Below, one piece after another: positions 1 through 8,009 of a stretch of 64,000 nucleotides of DNA. Every line of letters begins with the position of its first letter. Position 1 is the first letter of the stretch. The stretch is taken from contig CAMMBV010000003.1 of the NCBI GenBank assembly GCA_946494335.1, positions 1-64,000 on the forward strand, read 5' to 3'. This DNA is from an uncultured Ruminococcus sp. Its GTDB lineage: Bacteria; Bacillota; Clostridia; Lachnospirales; Lachnospiraceae. The notes under the pieces were generated by a model that worked only from the letters and a program-made list of their open reading frames with translations, searched no databases and was not told the DNA's origin. Both the position numbers and the translations under genes were made by a program.

Positions 1-99
1 TGGAGGGAGGATTGCGAGAGTCCGAAGGAGGGAGCAATCCGTGGTATCATCAAAGCGGTCCTGTGCGAAGCGGGGAAGGAAGAAAAAATAAAAAACTAG
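1..99 (+). CDS. Possible 3' end of an unidentified gene (partial)
   Basis: Frame 1 is open from the window edge and stops with TAG at 97-99, twelve bases before metA, giving a lysine- and glutamate-rich tail of 32 residues. The other two forward frames are also open for much of this stretch, so the frame choice rests only on the well-placed stop next to the metA ribosome binding site. No family is recognisable. Confidence 0.3.
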   Translation, partial: WREDCESPKEGAIRGIIKAVLCEAGKEEKIKN

Positions 100-111
100 G
101 AAGGTGATAAT

Positions 112-1044
112 ATGCCGATTAAGATACAGAGCGATTTACCGGTAAAGGAAATACTGGAAGAGGAAAATATATTTGTAATGGATGAAAAGCGGGCGCTCCA
201 TCAGGACATTCGCCCCATTCAGATTCTGATTTTGAATCTGATGCCGCTGAAGGAAGAGACAGAACTGCAGCTTCTGCGTTCACTTTCCAACACGCCGCTG
301 CAGGTGGATGTTACCTTCATGAAGGTGAGCACCCATGCATCCAAAAACACATCCATGAGTCACCTTAACAAATTCTATCAGGACTTTAGCGAGCTTCGGA
401 CCCACAGATTTGACGGAATGATTATTACCGGCGCTCCCGTAGAGCAGATGGATTTTGAAGCGGTGGATTACTGGGAAGAATTAAAAGAGATTATGGATTG
501 GAGTACAACGAATGTAACGTCCACGATTTTCCTGTGTTGGGGGTGTCAGGCGGCGCTCTATTACTTTTATGGTCTGCCTAAAATCCAGCTGCCGAAAAAA
601 CTGTTTGGTCTTTTTGAACACAGGGTGGCCAATCGCAAAATTCCCCTGGTACGGGGATTTGACGATGTGTTCTGGGCTCCCCATTCCCGCCATACGGATG
701 TACCTATAGAAGCTATACATAACTGCCCTGAGCTTACGGTACTGGCGGAGTCAAAAGAAGCCGGCCTGTTTCTGGCCATGGCCAAAGAAGGCAGACAGAT
801 CTTTGTGATGGGTCATCCGGAATATGACAGGATTACACTGGATGAGGAATACAAACGCGACCTTTCCAAAGGGCTTCCCATTGAAATACCGAAAAATTAC
901 TATAAAGATGACAATCCCGACAATAAACCGGATCTGGTATGGCGTGCCACAGCCAATAACCTGTACACCAACTGGCTGAATTATTACGTATATCAGAGTA
1001 CCCCCTTTGATCTTTATGGCACGCCGGATTTTTCCAAAATCTGA
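112..1044 (+). CDS. metA: Homoserine O-acetyltransferase (MetA family)
   Basis: Activates homoserine by O-acylation for methionine synthesis in the cytoplasm. The 310-residue length is normal. The nucleophile Cys142 sits in FLCWGCQAA, and His235 and Glu237 in GHPEYDR complete the known catalytic set. Position 111 is Glu (GAPVE). In characterised MetA enzymes Glu at this position goes with acetyl-CoA and Gly with succinyl-CoA, so acetyl transfer is inferred. The start follows an AGGAAGGTG ribosome binding site at 99-107. No SAM riboswitch or T-box is visible in the 111 bases upstream. azlC follows after 38 bases, so the three genes to 2084 may be co-transcribed. Confidence 0.95.
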   Translation: MPIKIQSDLPVKEILEEENIFVMDEKRALHQDIRPIQILILNLMPLKEETELQLLRSLSNTPLQVDVTFMKVSTHASKNTSMSHLNKFYQDFSELRTHRFDGMIITGAPVEQMDFEAVDYWEELKEIMDWSTTNVTSTIFLCWGCQAALYYFYGLPKIQLPKKLFGLFEHRVANRKIPLVRGFDDVFWAPHSRHTDVPIEAIHNCPELTVLAESKEAGLFLAMAKEGRQIFVMGHPEYDRITLDEEYKRDLSKGLPIEIPKNYYKDDNPDNKPDLVWRATANNLYTNWLNYYVYQSTPFDLYGTPDFSKI

Positions 1045-1082
1045 GGTGATCTGCAAAAGGGCGGTTAAAAGGGGAAAAGAAA

Positions 1083-1778
1083 ATGAATGAGTGGAAAAAG
1101 GGAGTCAGGGACGGACTTCCCATTTGTTTTGGATATTTTGCCGTTTCCTTTGCCTTTGGAATTCAGGCGGGAGATGTGGGAATGACGCCTTTTCAGGCGG
1201 TATTAATGTCAGTGACTAATCTTACGTCGGCGGGGCAGCTGGCCTCCCTGGGGACTATAGCGGCCCAGGCTTCCTATCTGGAAATGGCTTTTCTGCAGTT
1301 TGTGATTAATATGAGATACTTTCTGATGTCCTGTGCCTTATCCCAGAAGATAAAACCAGATGTCAGGCCGGTCCATCGGTTCGTGATGGCTTATGGAGTA
1401 ACGGATGAGATTTTCGGGGTCAGCGTGGTGCAGCCTGGTGACTTAAGTCCATGGTACTCTTACGGTCTTATGAGCGTGGCGGTGCCGGGGTGGGCTCTGG
1501 GTACACTGGTCGGTGTGGTATCAGGCAACGTGCTGCCGTCGGTGGTGATCAATGCGCTGGGGATCGCCATATATGGCATGTTTATTGCAGTGGTTCTTCC
1601 GGCGGCGAAAAAGGACAGAGCGGTACTGATAGTGGCAGCTGCAGCCATGGTTTTGTCCAGTATCTTTTATTATGCCCCGGTGCTGAATCGGATATCTTCC
1701 GGTATGCAGGTAATTATCATTACATTGGCGGTGGCAGCAGCTGCAGCATGGCTTTTTCCAAGAAAGGAGGAGGACTAA
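1083..1778 (+). CDS. azlC: AzlC family branched-chain amino acid exporter, large subunit
   Basis: Large subunit of the two-component AzlCD permease, which exports branched-chain amino acids and analogues across the cytoplasmic membrane. The 231 residues are very hydrophobic, with several membrane segments. The N-terminal GLPICFGYFAVSFAFGIQAG and the following NLTSAGQ stretch are typical of the family. Its partner azlD starts four bases after its stop, matching the usual gene pair. The ribosome binding site is a purine-rich AAAAGGGGAAAAG stretch. The exact substrate cannot be told from the sequence. Confidence 0.9.
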   Translation: MNEWKKGVRDGLPICFGYFAVSFAFGIQAGDVGMTPFQAVLMSVTNLTSAGQLASLGTIAAQASYLEMAFLQFVINMRYFLMSCALSQKIKPDVRPVHRFVMAYGVTDEIFGVSVVQPGDLSPWYSYGLMSVAVPGWALGTLVGVVSGNVLPSVVINALGIAIYGMFIAVVLPAAKKDRAVLIVAAAAMVLSSIFYYAPVLNRISSGMQVIIITLAVAAAAAWLFPRKEED

Positions 1779-1781
1779 AGA

Positions 1782-2084
1782 GTGAGGGGCAATATCTATC
1801 TTTATATCATAGTGATGGCGCTGGTGACTTATGCGGTTCGTGCGCTGCCGCTGACACTGATCCGGAAACGGATTACCAGTCGGTACATACAATCTTTCTT
1901 ATATTATGTCCCCTACGCTACTTTGGCGGCCATGACCTTTCCGGCTATTTTATACTCCACGGGAAGTATGGCATCCGCAGCGGCAGGATTTGCAGCGGCC
2001 CTTCTGCTGGCTTATAAAAATAAAAGCCTTATTGTGGTAGCTTTTGGAGCGTGTGCCGTTTCTTTCCTGTTTTCTTTGATCTGA
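1782..2084 (+). CDS. azlD: AzlD family branched-chain amino acid exporter, small subunit
   Basis: Small membrane subunit of the AzlCD exporter, 100 residues with about three to four hydrophobic segments. The N-terminal YIIVMALVTYAVRALPLTLI is characteristic of AzlD. Translation starts at GTG 1782, preceded by AAAGGAGGAGG at 1763-1773 inside the end of azlC, so the two proteins are probably translationally coupled. The next gene has its own promoter and riboswitch starting three bases after this stop, so the transcription unit probably ends here. Confidence 0.88.
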   Translation: MRGNIYLYIIVMALVTYAVRALPLTLIRKRITSRYIQSFLYYVPYATLAAMTFPAILYSTGSMASAAAGFAAALLLAYKNKSLIVVAFGACAVSFLFSLI

Positions 2085-2086
2085 GG

Positions 2087-2115
2087 TTGACAGAAAAGAG
2101 GAAAAAGGGTATACT
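2087..2115 (+). promoter_or_regulatory. Sigma-A promoter of the Mn riboswitch/P-type ATPase unit
   Basis: TTGACA (2087-2092), a 17-base spacer and TATACT (2110-2115). It lies immediately after the azlD stop and about 20 bases before the riboswitch aptamer. Confidence 0.85.
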
Positions 2116-2133
2116 TTAAAAACGATCAATACC

Positions 2134-2276
2134 GATTAAAAGGGAGTAGTTTTAATGCACCATCAACAATCCCGGCTGCGTTTGGCAGTCTGGTGGTGTA
2201 TACCGGAGAATCCGGTTACAAGACTTTTAATGTGCGCTGGGAAATTGATTCCCGGGTACATTAAAGGTCTTTTTTT
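2134..2276 (+). promoter_or_regulatory. yybP-ykoY type Mn2+ riboswitch with terminator expression platform
   Basis: The leader holds the two hallmark strands of this class: GATTAAAAGGGAGTAG at 2134-2149, and TTACAAGACTTTTAAT near 2216-2231. Their ATTAAAAG and CTTTTAAT ends pair to close helix P1. The 3' strand of P1 (CTTTTAAT) is also the 5' arm of a terminator hairpin ending in a T tract, so ligand binding should block termination and turn expression on. The controlled gene is a P2A cation ATPase, a classic target of this Mn2+-sensing class. The class is recognised from memory of its consensus, not by a covariance model. Confidence 0.8.
2222..2276 (+). terminator. Riboswitch-controlled intrinsic terminator
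   Basis: GACTTTTAATGT (2222-2233) pairs with ACATTAAAGGTC (2258-2269) with one G-T wobble, and an inner GGGAA/TTCCC stem extends it. Seven Ts follow at 2270-2276. Its 5' arm overlaps the aptamer's closing helix. Confidence 0.85.
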
Positions 2277-2311
2277 AACTCATACTATACCCATGAGAAG
2301 GAGGAAGAATT

Positions 2312-4930
2312 GTGAAGAATTGGTATCAGATGGATGCGGCGGGTGTGCTTGAAAAAATGGACAGCCAGGAAAACGGCCTGTCCAGGCAGGAGGCAAAGCA
2401 CCGTCTGCAGGAATACGGGGAAAATGCTCTGCAGGAGGGTAAAAAGAAAAGCGCCCTTCAGGTGTTTGCGGAACAGTTTAAAGACCTTCTGGTTATTATC
2501 CTGCTCATTGCCGCGGTGATTTCCATGGTTTCCGGCAATGTGGAAAGCACGATTGTCATTATTACGGTTCTTATCATGAATGCTGTTTTGGGAACCGTAC
2601 AGCATGAAAAGGCCCAGAAGTCTCTGGAGAGTCTGAAGTCCATGTCAGCGCCCAATGCCAAGGTGATGAGAGATGGGAAAAAGGTGGAAATTCCCGCAAA
2701 GGAAGTGGTGCCCGGGGATATTCTTATATTAGAGGCAGGAGATCTCACCGCGGCTGACGGCAGGATTTTGAATCAGTATTCCCTGCAGGTCAATGAAAGT
2801 TCACTGACCGGTGAATCTGCCAACGTGGATAAAGAGCAGGGAATCATCGCTGAAGAAGTACCCCTGGGAGACCGGAAAAACATGGTATACTCCGGCAGTC
2901 TGGTAACTTACGGCAGAGCCGAGGTGGTGGTGACGGAGACCGGCATGAAAACGGAAATGGGAAAAATTGCCGATCTGATGAATGCTACAAAAGAAAAGCG
3001 TACGCCCCTGCAGGTCAGCCTTGATAATTTCAGCAGCCGTCTGGCAGTGATTATCATGATTATCTGTGCAGGCGTGTTCCTGTTAAGCCTTTACCGCAGG
3101 ATGCCCATACTGGATTCTCTGATGTTTGCCGTGGCTCTTGCCGTTGCAGCCATTCCGGAAGCGTTAAGTTCCATTGTAACCATCGTACAGGCTATGGGTA
3201 CGCAAAAGATGGCCAGAGAAAACGCCATTATCAAAGAGCTGAAAGCAGTGGAGAGTTTAGGATGCGTATCCGTCATCTGTTCTGACAAAACGGGGACGCT
3301 TACGCAGAATAAAATGACCGTACAGGAAATATATCTGGACGGCAAAATTCTGAAGCCGGAAGAACTGGATCTGCATCAGCAGCTTCACCGCTATCTTCTG
3401 TATGACGCAATTTTGACCAATGATTCATCCATTGTGGAAGGCAAGGGGATCGGTGATCCTACAGAATATGCGCTGCTGGAAATGGCCAGAAAGGTCAGCC
3501 TGGATGACGATGATATGCGTCATGTGATGGATCGTATAGAGGAGATTCCTTTTGACTCAGAGCGGAAGATGATGAGCACGAAATATTTGCTTCACGGGGT
3601 TCCCACCGTGCTGACGAAAGGCGCTCTGGATGTGATTCTGGAGCGGTCTGTTTCCCTTCGTACCTCTGAAGGAGTCTGTCCTATGACGGAGGAGATGAAG
3701 AAAAAAATACTGGAACAGAACCAGAAATTTTCCGAACAGGGTCTGCGGGTACTGTCTTTTGCCTATAAAGAAACGGATGAGAATGAAAAACTTTGCCTGG
3801 AAACAGAAAAAGATTTCATTTTCCTTGGCCTGGTATCCATGATGGATCCGCCAAGAGAAGAATCCATAGCCGCAGTGGCGGATGCAAAAAGGGCCGGCAT
3901 TCGTACGGTAATGATTACCGGGGATCACAAGATTACGGCGGCGGCAATTGCAAAAAAAATCGGTATTTTCCGGGAAGGCGATATGGCTGTGACCGGCCTG
4001 GAGCTGGATCAGATGTCAGATGAAGAGCTGGATGAAAAGATCACGAAAATCTCCGTGTATGCCCGGGTTTCACCGGAAAATAAAATCCGGATTGTAGATG
4101 CATGGCAGCGCAGAGGCCAGATTGCGGCCATGACAGGAGACGGCGTCAACGATGCCCCGGCTCTGAAAAAAGCGGACATTGGTGTGGCCATGGGAATCAC
4201 GGGAACGGAGGTTTCAAAGGATGCGGCTTCCATGATTCTGGCGGACGATAACTTTGCCACGATTATCAAAGCGGTGGCCAACGGACGAAATGTTTACCGT
4301 AATATTAAAAATGCCATTAAATTCCTGTTGTCCGGAAATATGGCCGGAATTTTGTCCGTACTTTATACATCACTGGCGGCGCTTCCCGTTCCCTTTGCCC
4401 CGGTACACCTGCTGTTTATCAACCTGCTGACAGATTCCCTTCCGGCGCTGGCCATCGGTATGGAACCGGCAGAAAAGAATCTTTTGTCGCAGCCGCCCCG
4501 GGATCCGAAACAGGGAATTCTGACAAAAAATTTTATGAGAGATCTGCTGCTGCAGGGAGGACTGATTGCCGTCTGTACCATGGCAGCCTTCCATCTGGGA
4601 CTTTCAAAAGGCGGATCGGCCATGGCCAGCACCATGGCATTTTCCACGCTGACGCTGGCAAGACTGTTTCATGGATTTAACTGCCGCAGTGAAAAATCGA
4701 TTTTCCGTCTTGGTTTTAAAAGGAACTGGTACAGTCTCGGTGCATTTGCGGCGGGCGTATGCCTTCTGGCTCTGGTGCTGTTTGTGCCGGTGCTGCAAAG
4801 AGTATTTTCCGTCACTCCTCTTAGTGGAAGTCAGGCGGGAATGATTTTTATCCTGGCGCTGATACCGACCGTTATTATTCAGATTGCAAAAGAGATTCTC
4901 TATCTGAGAAAACCTCAGGAGACGCGCTGA
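2312..4930 (+). CDS. P2A-type cation-transporting ATPase (Ca2+/Mn2+ export)
   Basis: An 872-residue P-type ATPase that pumps divalent cations out of the cell. Landmarks in order are the actuator SLTGES motif, a PEALSS motif in the fourth membrane segment, the phosphorylated Asp325 in CSDKTGTLTQNK, MTGDGVNDAPALKKADIG, and NLLTDSLPALAIGMEP in membrane segment 6. The family includes SERCA-like Ca2+ pumps and lactic-acid-bacterial pumps behind Mn2+ riboswitches that confer manganese tolerance. The Mn2+-type riboswitch upstream suggests Mn2+ export here. Start GTG 2312 follows AAGGAGG at 2298-2304. The 3' end overlaps the convergent hydrolase gene by 16 bases. Confidence 0.93.
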   Translation: MKNWYQMDAAGVLEKMDSQENGLSRQEAKHRLQEYGENALQEGKKKSALQVFAEQFKDLLVIILLIAAVISMVSGNVESTIVIITVLIMNAVLGTVQHEKAQKSLESLKSMSAPNAKVMRDGKKVEIPAKEVVPGDILILEAGDLTAADGRILNQYSLQVNESSLTGESANVDKEQGIIAEEVPLGDRKNMVYSGSLVTYGRAEVVVTETGMKTEMGKIADLMNATKEKRTPLQVSLDNFSSRLAVIIMIICAGVFLLSLYRRMPILDSLMFAVALAVAAIPEALSSIVTIVQAMGTQKMARENAIIKELKAVESLGCVSVICSDKTGTLTQNKMTVQEIYLDGKILKPEELDLHQQLHRYLLYDAILTNDSSIVEGKGIGDPTEYALLEMARKVSLDDDDMRHVMDRIEEIPFDSERKMMSTKYLLHGVPTVLTKGALDVILERSVSLRTSEGVCPMTEEMKKKILEQNQKFSEQGLRVLSFAYKETDENEKLCLETEKDFIFLGLVSMMDPPREESIAAVADAKRAGIRTVMITGDHKITAAAIAKKIGIFREGDMAVTGLELDQMSDEELDEKITKISVYARVSPENKIRIVDAWQRRGQIAAMTGDGVNDAPALKKADIGVAMGITGTEVSKDAASMILADDNFATIIKAVANGRNVYRNIKNAIKFLLSGNMAGILSVLYTSLAALPVPFAPVHLLFINLLTDSLPALAIGMEPAEKNLLSQPPRDPKQGILTKNFMRDLLLQGGLIAVCTMAAFHLGLSKGGSAMASTMAFSTLTLARLFHGFNCRSEKSIFRLGFKRNWYSLGAFAAGVCLLALVLFVPVLQRVFSVTPLSGSQAGMIFILALIPTVIIQIAKEILYLRKPQETR

Positions 4931-5457
4931 ATCTGAATCTGGCACATCTCCATGGCTTTCAGGGCGTTTTCGTGACTTTCCGGGGTGACGCCGGCGCAGC
5001 AGGCTGCATTTACGGTGATAGGAATTTCCGGAAGGAATGCCTTTAAAAGAAGCGCATTGGAGATTACGCAGATATCCGTGCAAAGACCGATGATTTCAAT
5101 TTCTGTGATCGGAACATTCGTCTTTTGAGCCAGCTCCATGGCCAGATCTGAGGAACCAAAAGTATTTTTTTCATAGATGGGGCAGTGATATCCCCTGATA
5201 AGTTTTTGAAGGGCGGGATGTAGTTCCCAGCCCTTCGTTCCTTTTATACAGTGCGGGACGGGAAGATTTCTGCCCTCCTGGGTGCTTGCGTAATTATCAA
5301 AGTGTGTATCCATGGTGAAAAGAATTTTATCTTCTGCTTCCTGGTATTGTTTTATCCTGGCTGCCACGTGGGGGACAATGGCTTCCGCCTCCTTTGTACC
5401 CAGAGAACCGTCGATAAAGTCATTCTGCATATCTACAACAATTAAAAGTTTATTCAT
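4915..5457 (-). CDS. pncA: Isochorismatase-family cysteine hydrolase, probably nicotinamidase
   Basis: A cytosolic 180-residue hydrolase of the nicotinamidase/isochorismatase fold. The catalytic triad is visible as Asp9 (VVDMQNDF), Lys97 (YEKNTFG) and Cys130 (CTDICVISNA). Asp50 and His52 in TMDTHFDNY and His69 fit the metal site of nicotinamidases, which convert nicotinamide to nicotinate for NAD salvage. The gene points against its neighbours, and its last codons overlap the end of the ATPase gene. The ribosome binding site is GGAGG just upstream of ATG 5457. The nicotinamidase assignment within this broad family is likely, not certain. Confidence 0.8.
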   Translation of the reverse strand: MNKLLIVVDMQNDFIDGSLGTKEAEAIVPHVAARIKQYQEAEDKILFTMDTHFDNYASTQEGRNLPVPHCIKGTKGWELHPALQKLIRGYHCPIYEKNTFGSSDLAMELAQKTNVPITEIEIIGLCTDICVISNALLLKAFLPEIPITVNAACCAGVTPESHENALKAMEMCQIQIQRVS

Positions 5458-5605
5458 AGGAAGACCTCCATTTACCAGATTTGTTACTGATATTATAGAA
5501 TCCTCCTATGGGTAAATCAACAAAAAATGAAGGAATGAGTGAAATACAGAGAAAACAGGCGGTTGAAATGCTTGACAACCTGTTTTTGCTGTGTCAAAAT
5601 ACCTT

Positions 5606-5633
5606 TTGACTACAATAATACAATATTTATAAA
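5606..5633 (+). promoter_or_regulatory. Promoter of the ABC-F gene
   Basis: TTGACT (5606-5611), a 16-base spacer and TATAAA (5628-5633), ending 21 bases before the start codon at 5655. A second TTGACA at about 5571 has no good -10 partner. Confidence 0.6.
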
Positions 5634-5654
5634 GAATTTAAGAGGTAAGAAATC

Positions 5655-7286
5655 ATGATAGCGGCTAATAACGTAACACTGCGAATTGGAAAAAAGGCGT
5701 TGTTTGAGGACGTTAATATCAAATTTACAGAAGGAAACTGCTATGGTCTGATCGGGGCCAACGGGGCCGGAAAATCCACATTCTTAAAAATCCTTTCCGG
5801 TCAGATGGAGACTACCAAAGGAGATATCACCATTACCCCGGGGCAGAGACTGTCCTTCCTGCAGCAGGATCATTTCAAATACGATGCCTATCCTGTCATG
5901 GATACGGTAATTATGGGAAATGCCCGGCTTTATGAGATCATGAAAGAAAAAGAGGCCATTTATGCCAAAGAAGACTTCAGTGATGAGGATGGTATCCGCG
6001 CCAGTGAGCTGGAGGGCGAATTTGCAGAGATGAATGGCTGGGAGGCAGAATCCGATGCTGCTCAGCTGTTAAATGGTCTTGGCATTGAGACGGAGCTTCA
6101 CTATGCGCAGATGTCAGAGCTGAACGGAAGCCAGAAGGTGAAGGTGCTGCTGGCACAGGCTCTGTTTGGCAATCCGGATATTCTGCTTCTGGATGAGCCC
6201 ACCAACCATCTGGATCTGGATGCTATTGCCTGGCTGGAGGAGTTTCTGATTAACTTTAATAACACTGTGATTGTGGTATCCCATGACCGTTACTTCCTTA
6301 ATAAAGTCTGTACGCATACGGCAGATATTGATTATGGAAAGATCCAGCTTTATGCGGGAAATTACGATTTCTGGTTCGAGTCCAGCCAGCTGCTGGTAAA
6401 ACAGATGAAGGAAGCCAACAAGAAAAAGGAAGAGAAGATCAAGGAACTGCAGGAATTTATTTCCAGATTCAGCGCCAACGCTTCCAAATCCAGGCAGGCG
6501 ACCTCCAGAAAAAGAGCGCTGGAGAAGATTCAGCTGGATGAAATGCGTCCCTCCAGCAGAAAATATCCTTATATTGACTTCAGGCCGAACCGGGAGATCG
6601 GAAACGAAGTCCTGATGGTGGAGGGCCTGAGCAAAACCATAGACGGCGTGAAGGTTCTGGATAATATCACTTTCACACTGGGCCATGACGACAAGGTGGC
6701 TTTTGTGGGCGGAAACGAGCTGGCCAAGACCACCCTGTTTAAGATTCTGATGGGAGAGATGGAGCCTGATGAAGGTACGTACAAATGGGGTGTAACCACC
6801 AGCCAGGCATACTTCCCCAAAGACAGCACGAAGGAATTTGACAATGATCTCACCATTGCAGACTGGCTGACCCAGTATTCTGAAATCAAGGACGCCACAT
6901 ATGTGAGAGGATTCCTGGGCAGAATGCTGTTTGCAGGGGAAGACGGCGTAAAGAAAGTAAAGGTTCTCTCCGGAGGAGAAAAAGTGCGCTGCCTGCTTTC
7001 CAAGATGATGATTTCAGGGGCCAATATCCTGATTCTGGACGAACCGACCAACCATCTGGATATGGAGGCCATTACGGCTTTGAATAATGGATTGATTAAA
7101 TTTCCGGGTGTGCTTCTGTTTGCTTCTCACGACCATCAGTTTGTGGAGACAACAGCAAATCGGATTATGGAAATTGTACCTGGCGGAATGTTGATTGACA
7201 AGATCACTACCTATGATGAATATCTGGCAAACGATGAGATGGCCAGAAAACGTCAGGTATATACCATGCAGGGAGAGGATAATTAA
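5655..7286 (+). CDS. ABC-F family ATPase (YkpA/YbiT-like)
   Basis: A soluble 543-residue protein with two ATP-binding domains and no membrane segments, typical of ABC-F proteins that act on ribosomes. Domain 1 has GANGAGKST, a divergent signature LNGSQKVKV near residue 156 and LLLDEPTNHLD. Domain 2 has GGNELAKTT near residue 351 in place of a canonical Walker A, a good LSGGEKVRC signature and ILDEPTNHLD. A lysine-rich linker of about residues 250-305 separates them. From memory the YkpA branch shares these deviations. The function is probably a general translation factor, though resistance cannot be excluded. The downstream gene overlaps the stop by one base. Confidence 0.88.
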   Translation: MIAANNVTLRIGKKALFEDVNIKFTEGNCYGLIGANGAGKSTFLKILSGQMETTKGDITITPGQRLSFLQQDHFKYDAYPVMDTVIMGNARLYEIMKEKEAIYAKEDFSDEDGIRASELEGEFAEMNGWEAESDAAQLLNGLGIETELHYAQMSELNGSQKVKVLLAQALFGNPDILLLDEPTNHLDLDAIAWLEEFLINFNNTVIVVSHDRYFLNKVCTHTADIDYGKIQLYAGNYDFWFESSQLLVKQMKEANKKKEEKIKELQEFISRFSANASKSRQATSRKRALEKIQLDEMRPSSRKYPYIDFRPNREIGNEVLMVEGLSKTIDGVKVLDNITFTLGHDDKVAFVGGNELAKTTLFKILMGEMEPDEGTYKWGVTTSQAYFPKDSTKEFDNDLTIADWLTQYSEIKDATYVRGFLGRMLFAGEDGVKKVKVLSGGEKVRCLLSKMMISGANILILDEPTNHLDMEAITALNNGLIKFPGVLLFASHDHQFVETTANRIMEIVPGGMLIDKITTYDEYLANDEMARKRQVYTMQGEDN

Positions 7287-7987
7287 TGACAGAAATTTTG
7301 AATACGCTTGCGGAACTGATACAGAAATCTGTCTGGATTGCGCCGGTGCTGTGCCTGGCGGCCGGAGTGATTACGTCATTTACGCCGTGTTCACTGTCCA
7401 GCGTGCCGGTGGTGATCGCCTATATCGGAGGCTCCGCCGGCAGTAATCAAAAAAAAGCTTTCCGTCTTTCTCTAACCATGGCGCTGGGTATGGCGCTGAC
7501 CTTTGCAGTTTTCGGCACCCTTGCGTCCGTAATCGGACACCTGCTGCATGGAATCGGGCTGTGGTGGCATCTCCTTCTGGGAGCTGTTATGATTTTGATG
7601 GCTCTGCAGGTCTGGGGCGTGATTTCTCTTATTCCGGATCATCACTGTCATTCGGCGGGGACAACGAAAAAGGGATATGCGGGAGCTTTGGCAGCGGGGG
7701 CTTTAAGCGGCATATTTGCCTCTCACTGTGCGACGCCGGTGATGATTGCGCTTCTGGCGCTGGCGGCAGAGACGGGAAGTACACTGCGCGGTATTTTTCT
7801 TCTTGCCGTGTATGCGGTTGGTCACAGTATTCTGACTGTGGTGGCCGGCACCAGCTACAGCACCATAGAAAAATGGATGAGCGATCCCGCCTATGAAAAG
7901 ATCAGTCAGAGACTGCGGAAAGTGCTGGGCGCTGTCATACTTTTTATTGGTATTTTGATGATTTACTTTGCATTTTTACCCGATTAA
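7286..7987 (+). CDS. CcdA/DsbD-like transmembrane thiol-disulfide transporter
   Basis: A 233-residue polytopic membrane protein of the CcdA/DsbD transmembrane-domain family, which moves reducing equivalents from cytosolic thioredoxin to the outside of the membrane. The two key cysteines are visible: Cys35 in TSFTPCSLSSVP near membrane segment 1, and Cys148 in SHCATPV in the middle of the protein. Both sit next to a proline, as in the family. The ATG overlaps the last A of the ABC-F stop codon (TAATG), so the genes are probably coupled. No cytochrome c genes are nearby, so the partner is unknown. Confidence 0.83.
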   Translation: MTEILNTLAELIQKSVWIAPVLCLAAGVITSFTPCSLSSVPVVIAYIGGSAGSNQKKAFRLSLTMALGMALTFAVFGTLASVIGHLLHGIGLWWHLLLGAVMILMALQVWGVISLIPDHHCHSAGTTKKGYAGALAAGALSGIFASHCATPVMIALLALAAETGSTLRGIFLLAVYAVGHSILTVVAGTSYSTIEKWMSDPAYEKISQRLRKVLGAVILFIGILMIYFAFLPD

Positions 7988-8009
7988 ATCTGAGGGAGGA
8001 ACGAACGGT

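Noticed and set aside
1-111. Possible SAM riboswitch or T-box upstream of metA
   Set aside because: No conserved core, terminator or antiterminator can be drawn, and the stretch appears to be the end of another gene.
2155-2352. Open frame of 65 codons between azlD and the P-type ATPase
   Set aside because: It lies on the riboswitch aptamer and terminator and runs into the ATPase gene in another frame; it has no ribosome binding site or family resemblance.
6700-6735. ABC-F gene as a pseudogene because of the degenerate Walker A motif
   Set aside because: The frame is full length and the rest of domain 2 is intact; the variant appears typical of this ABC-F branch.
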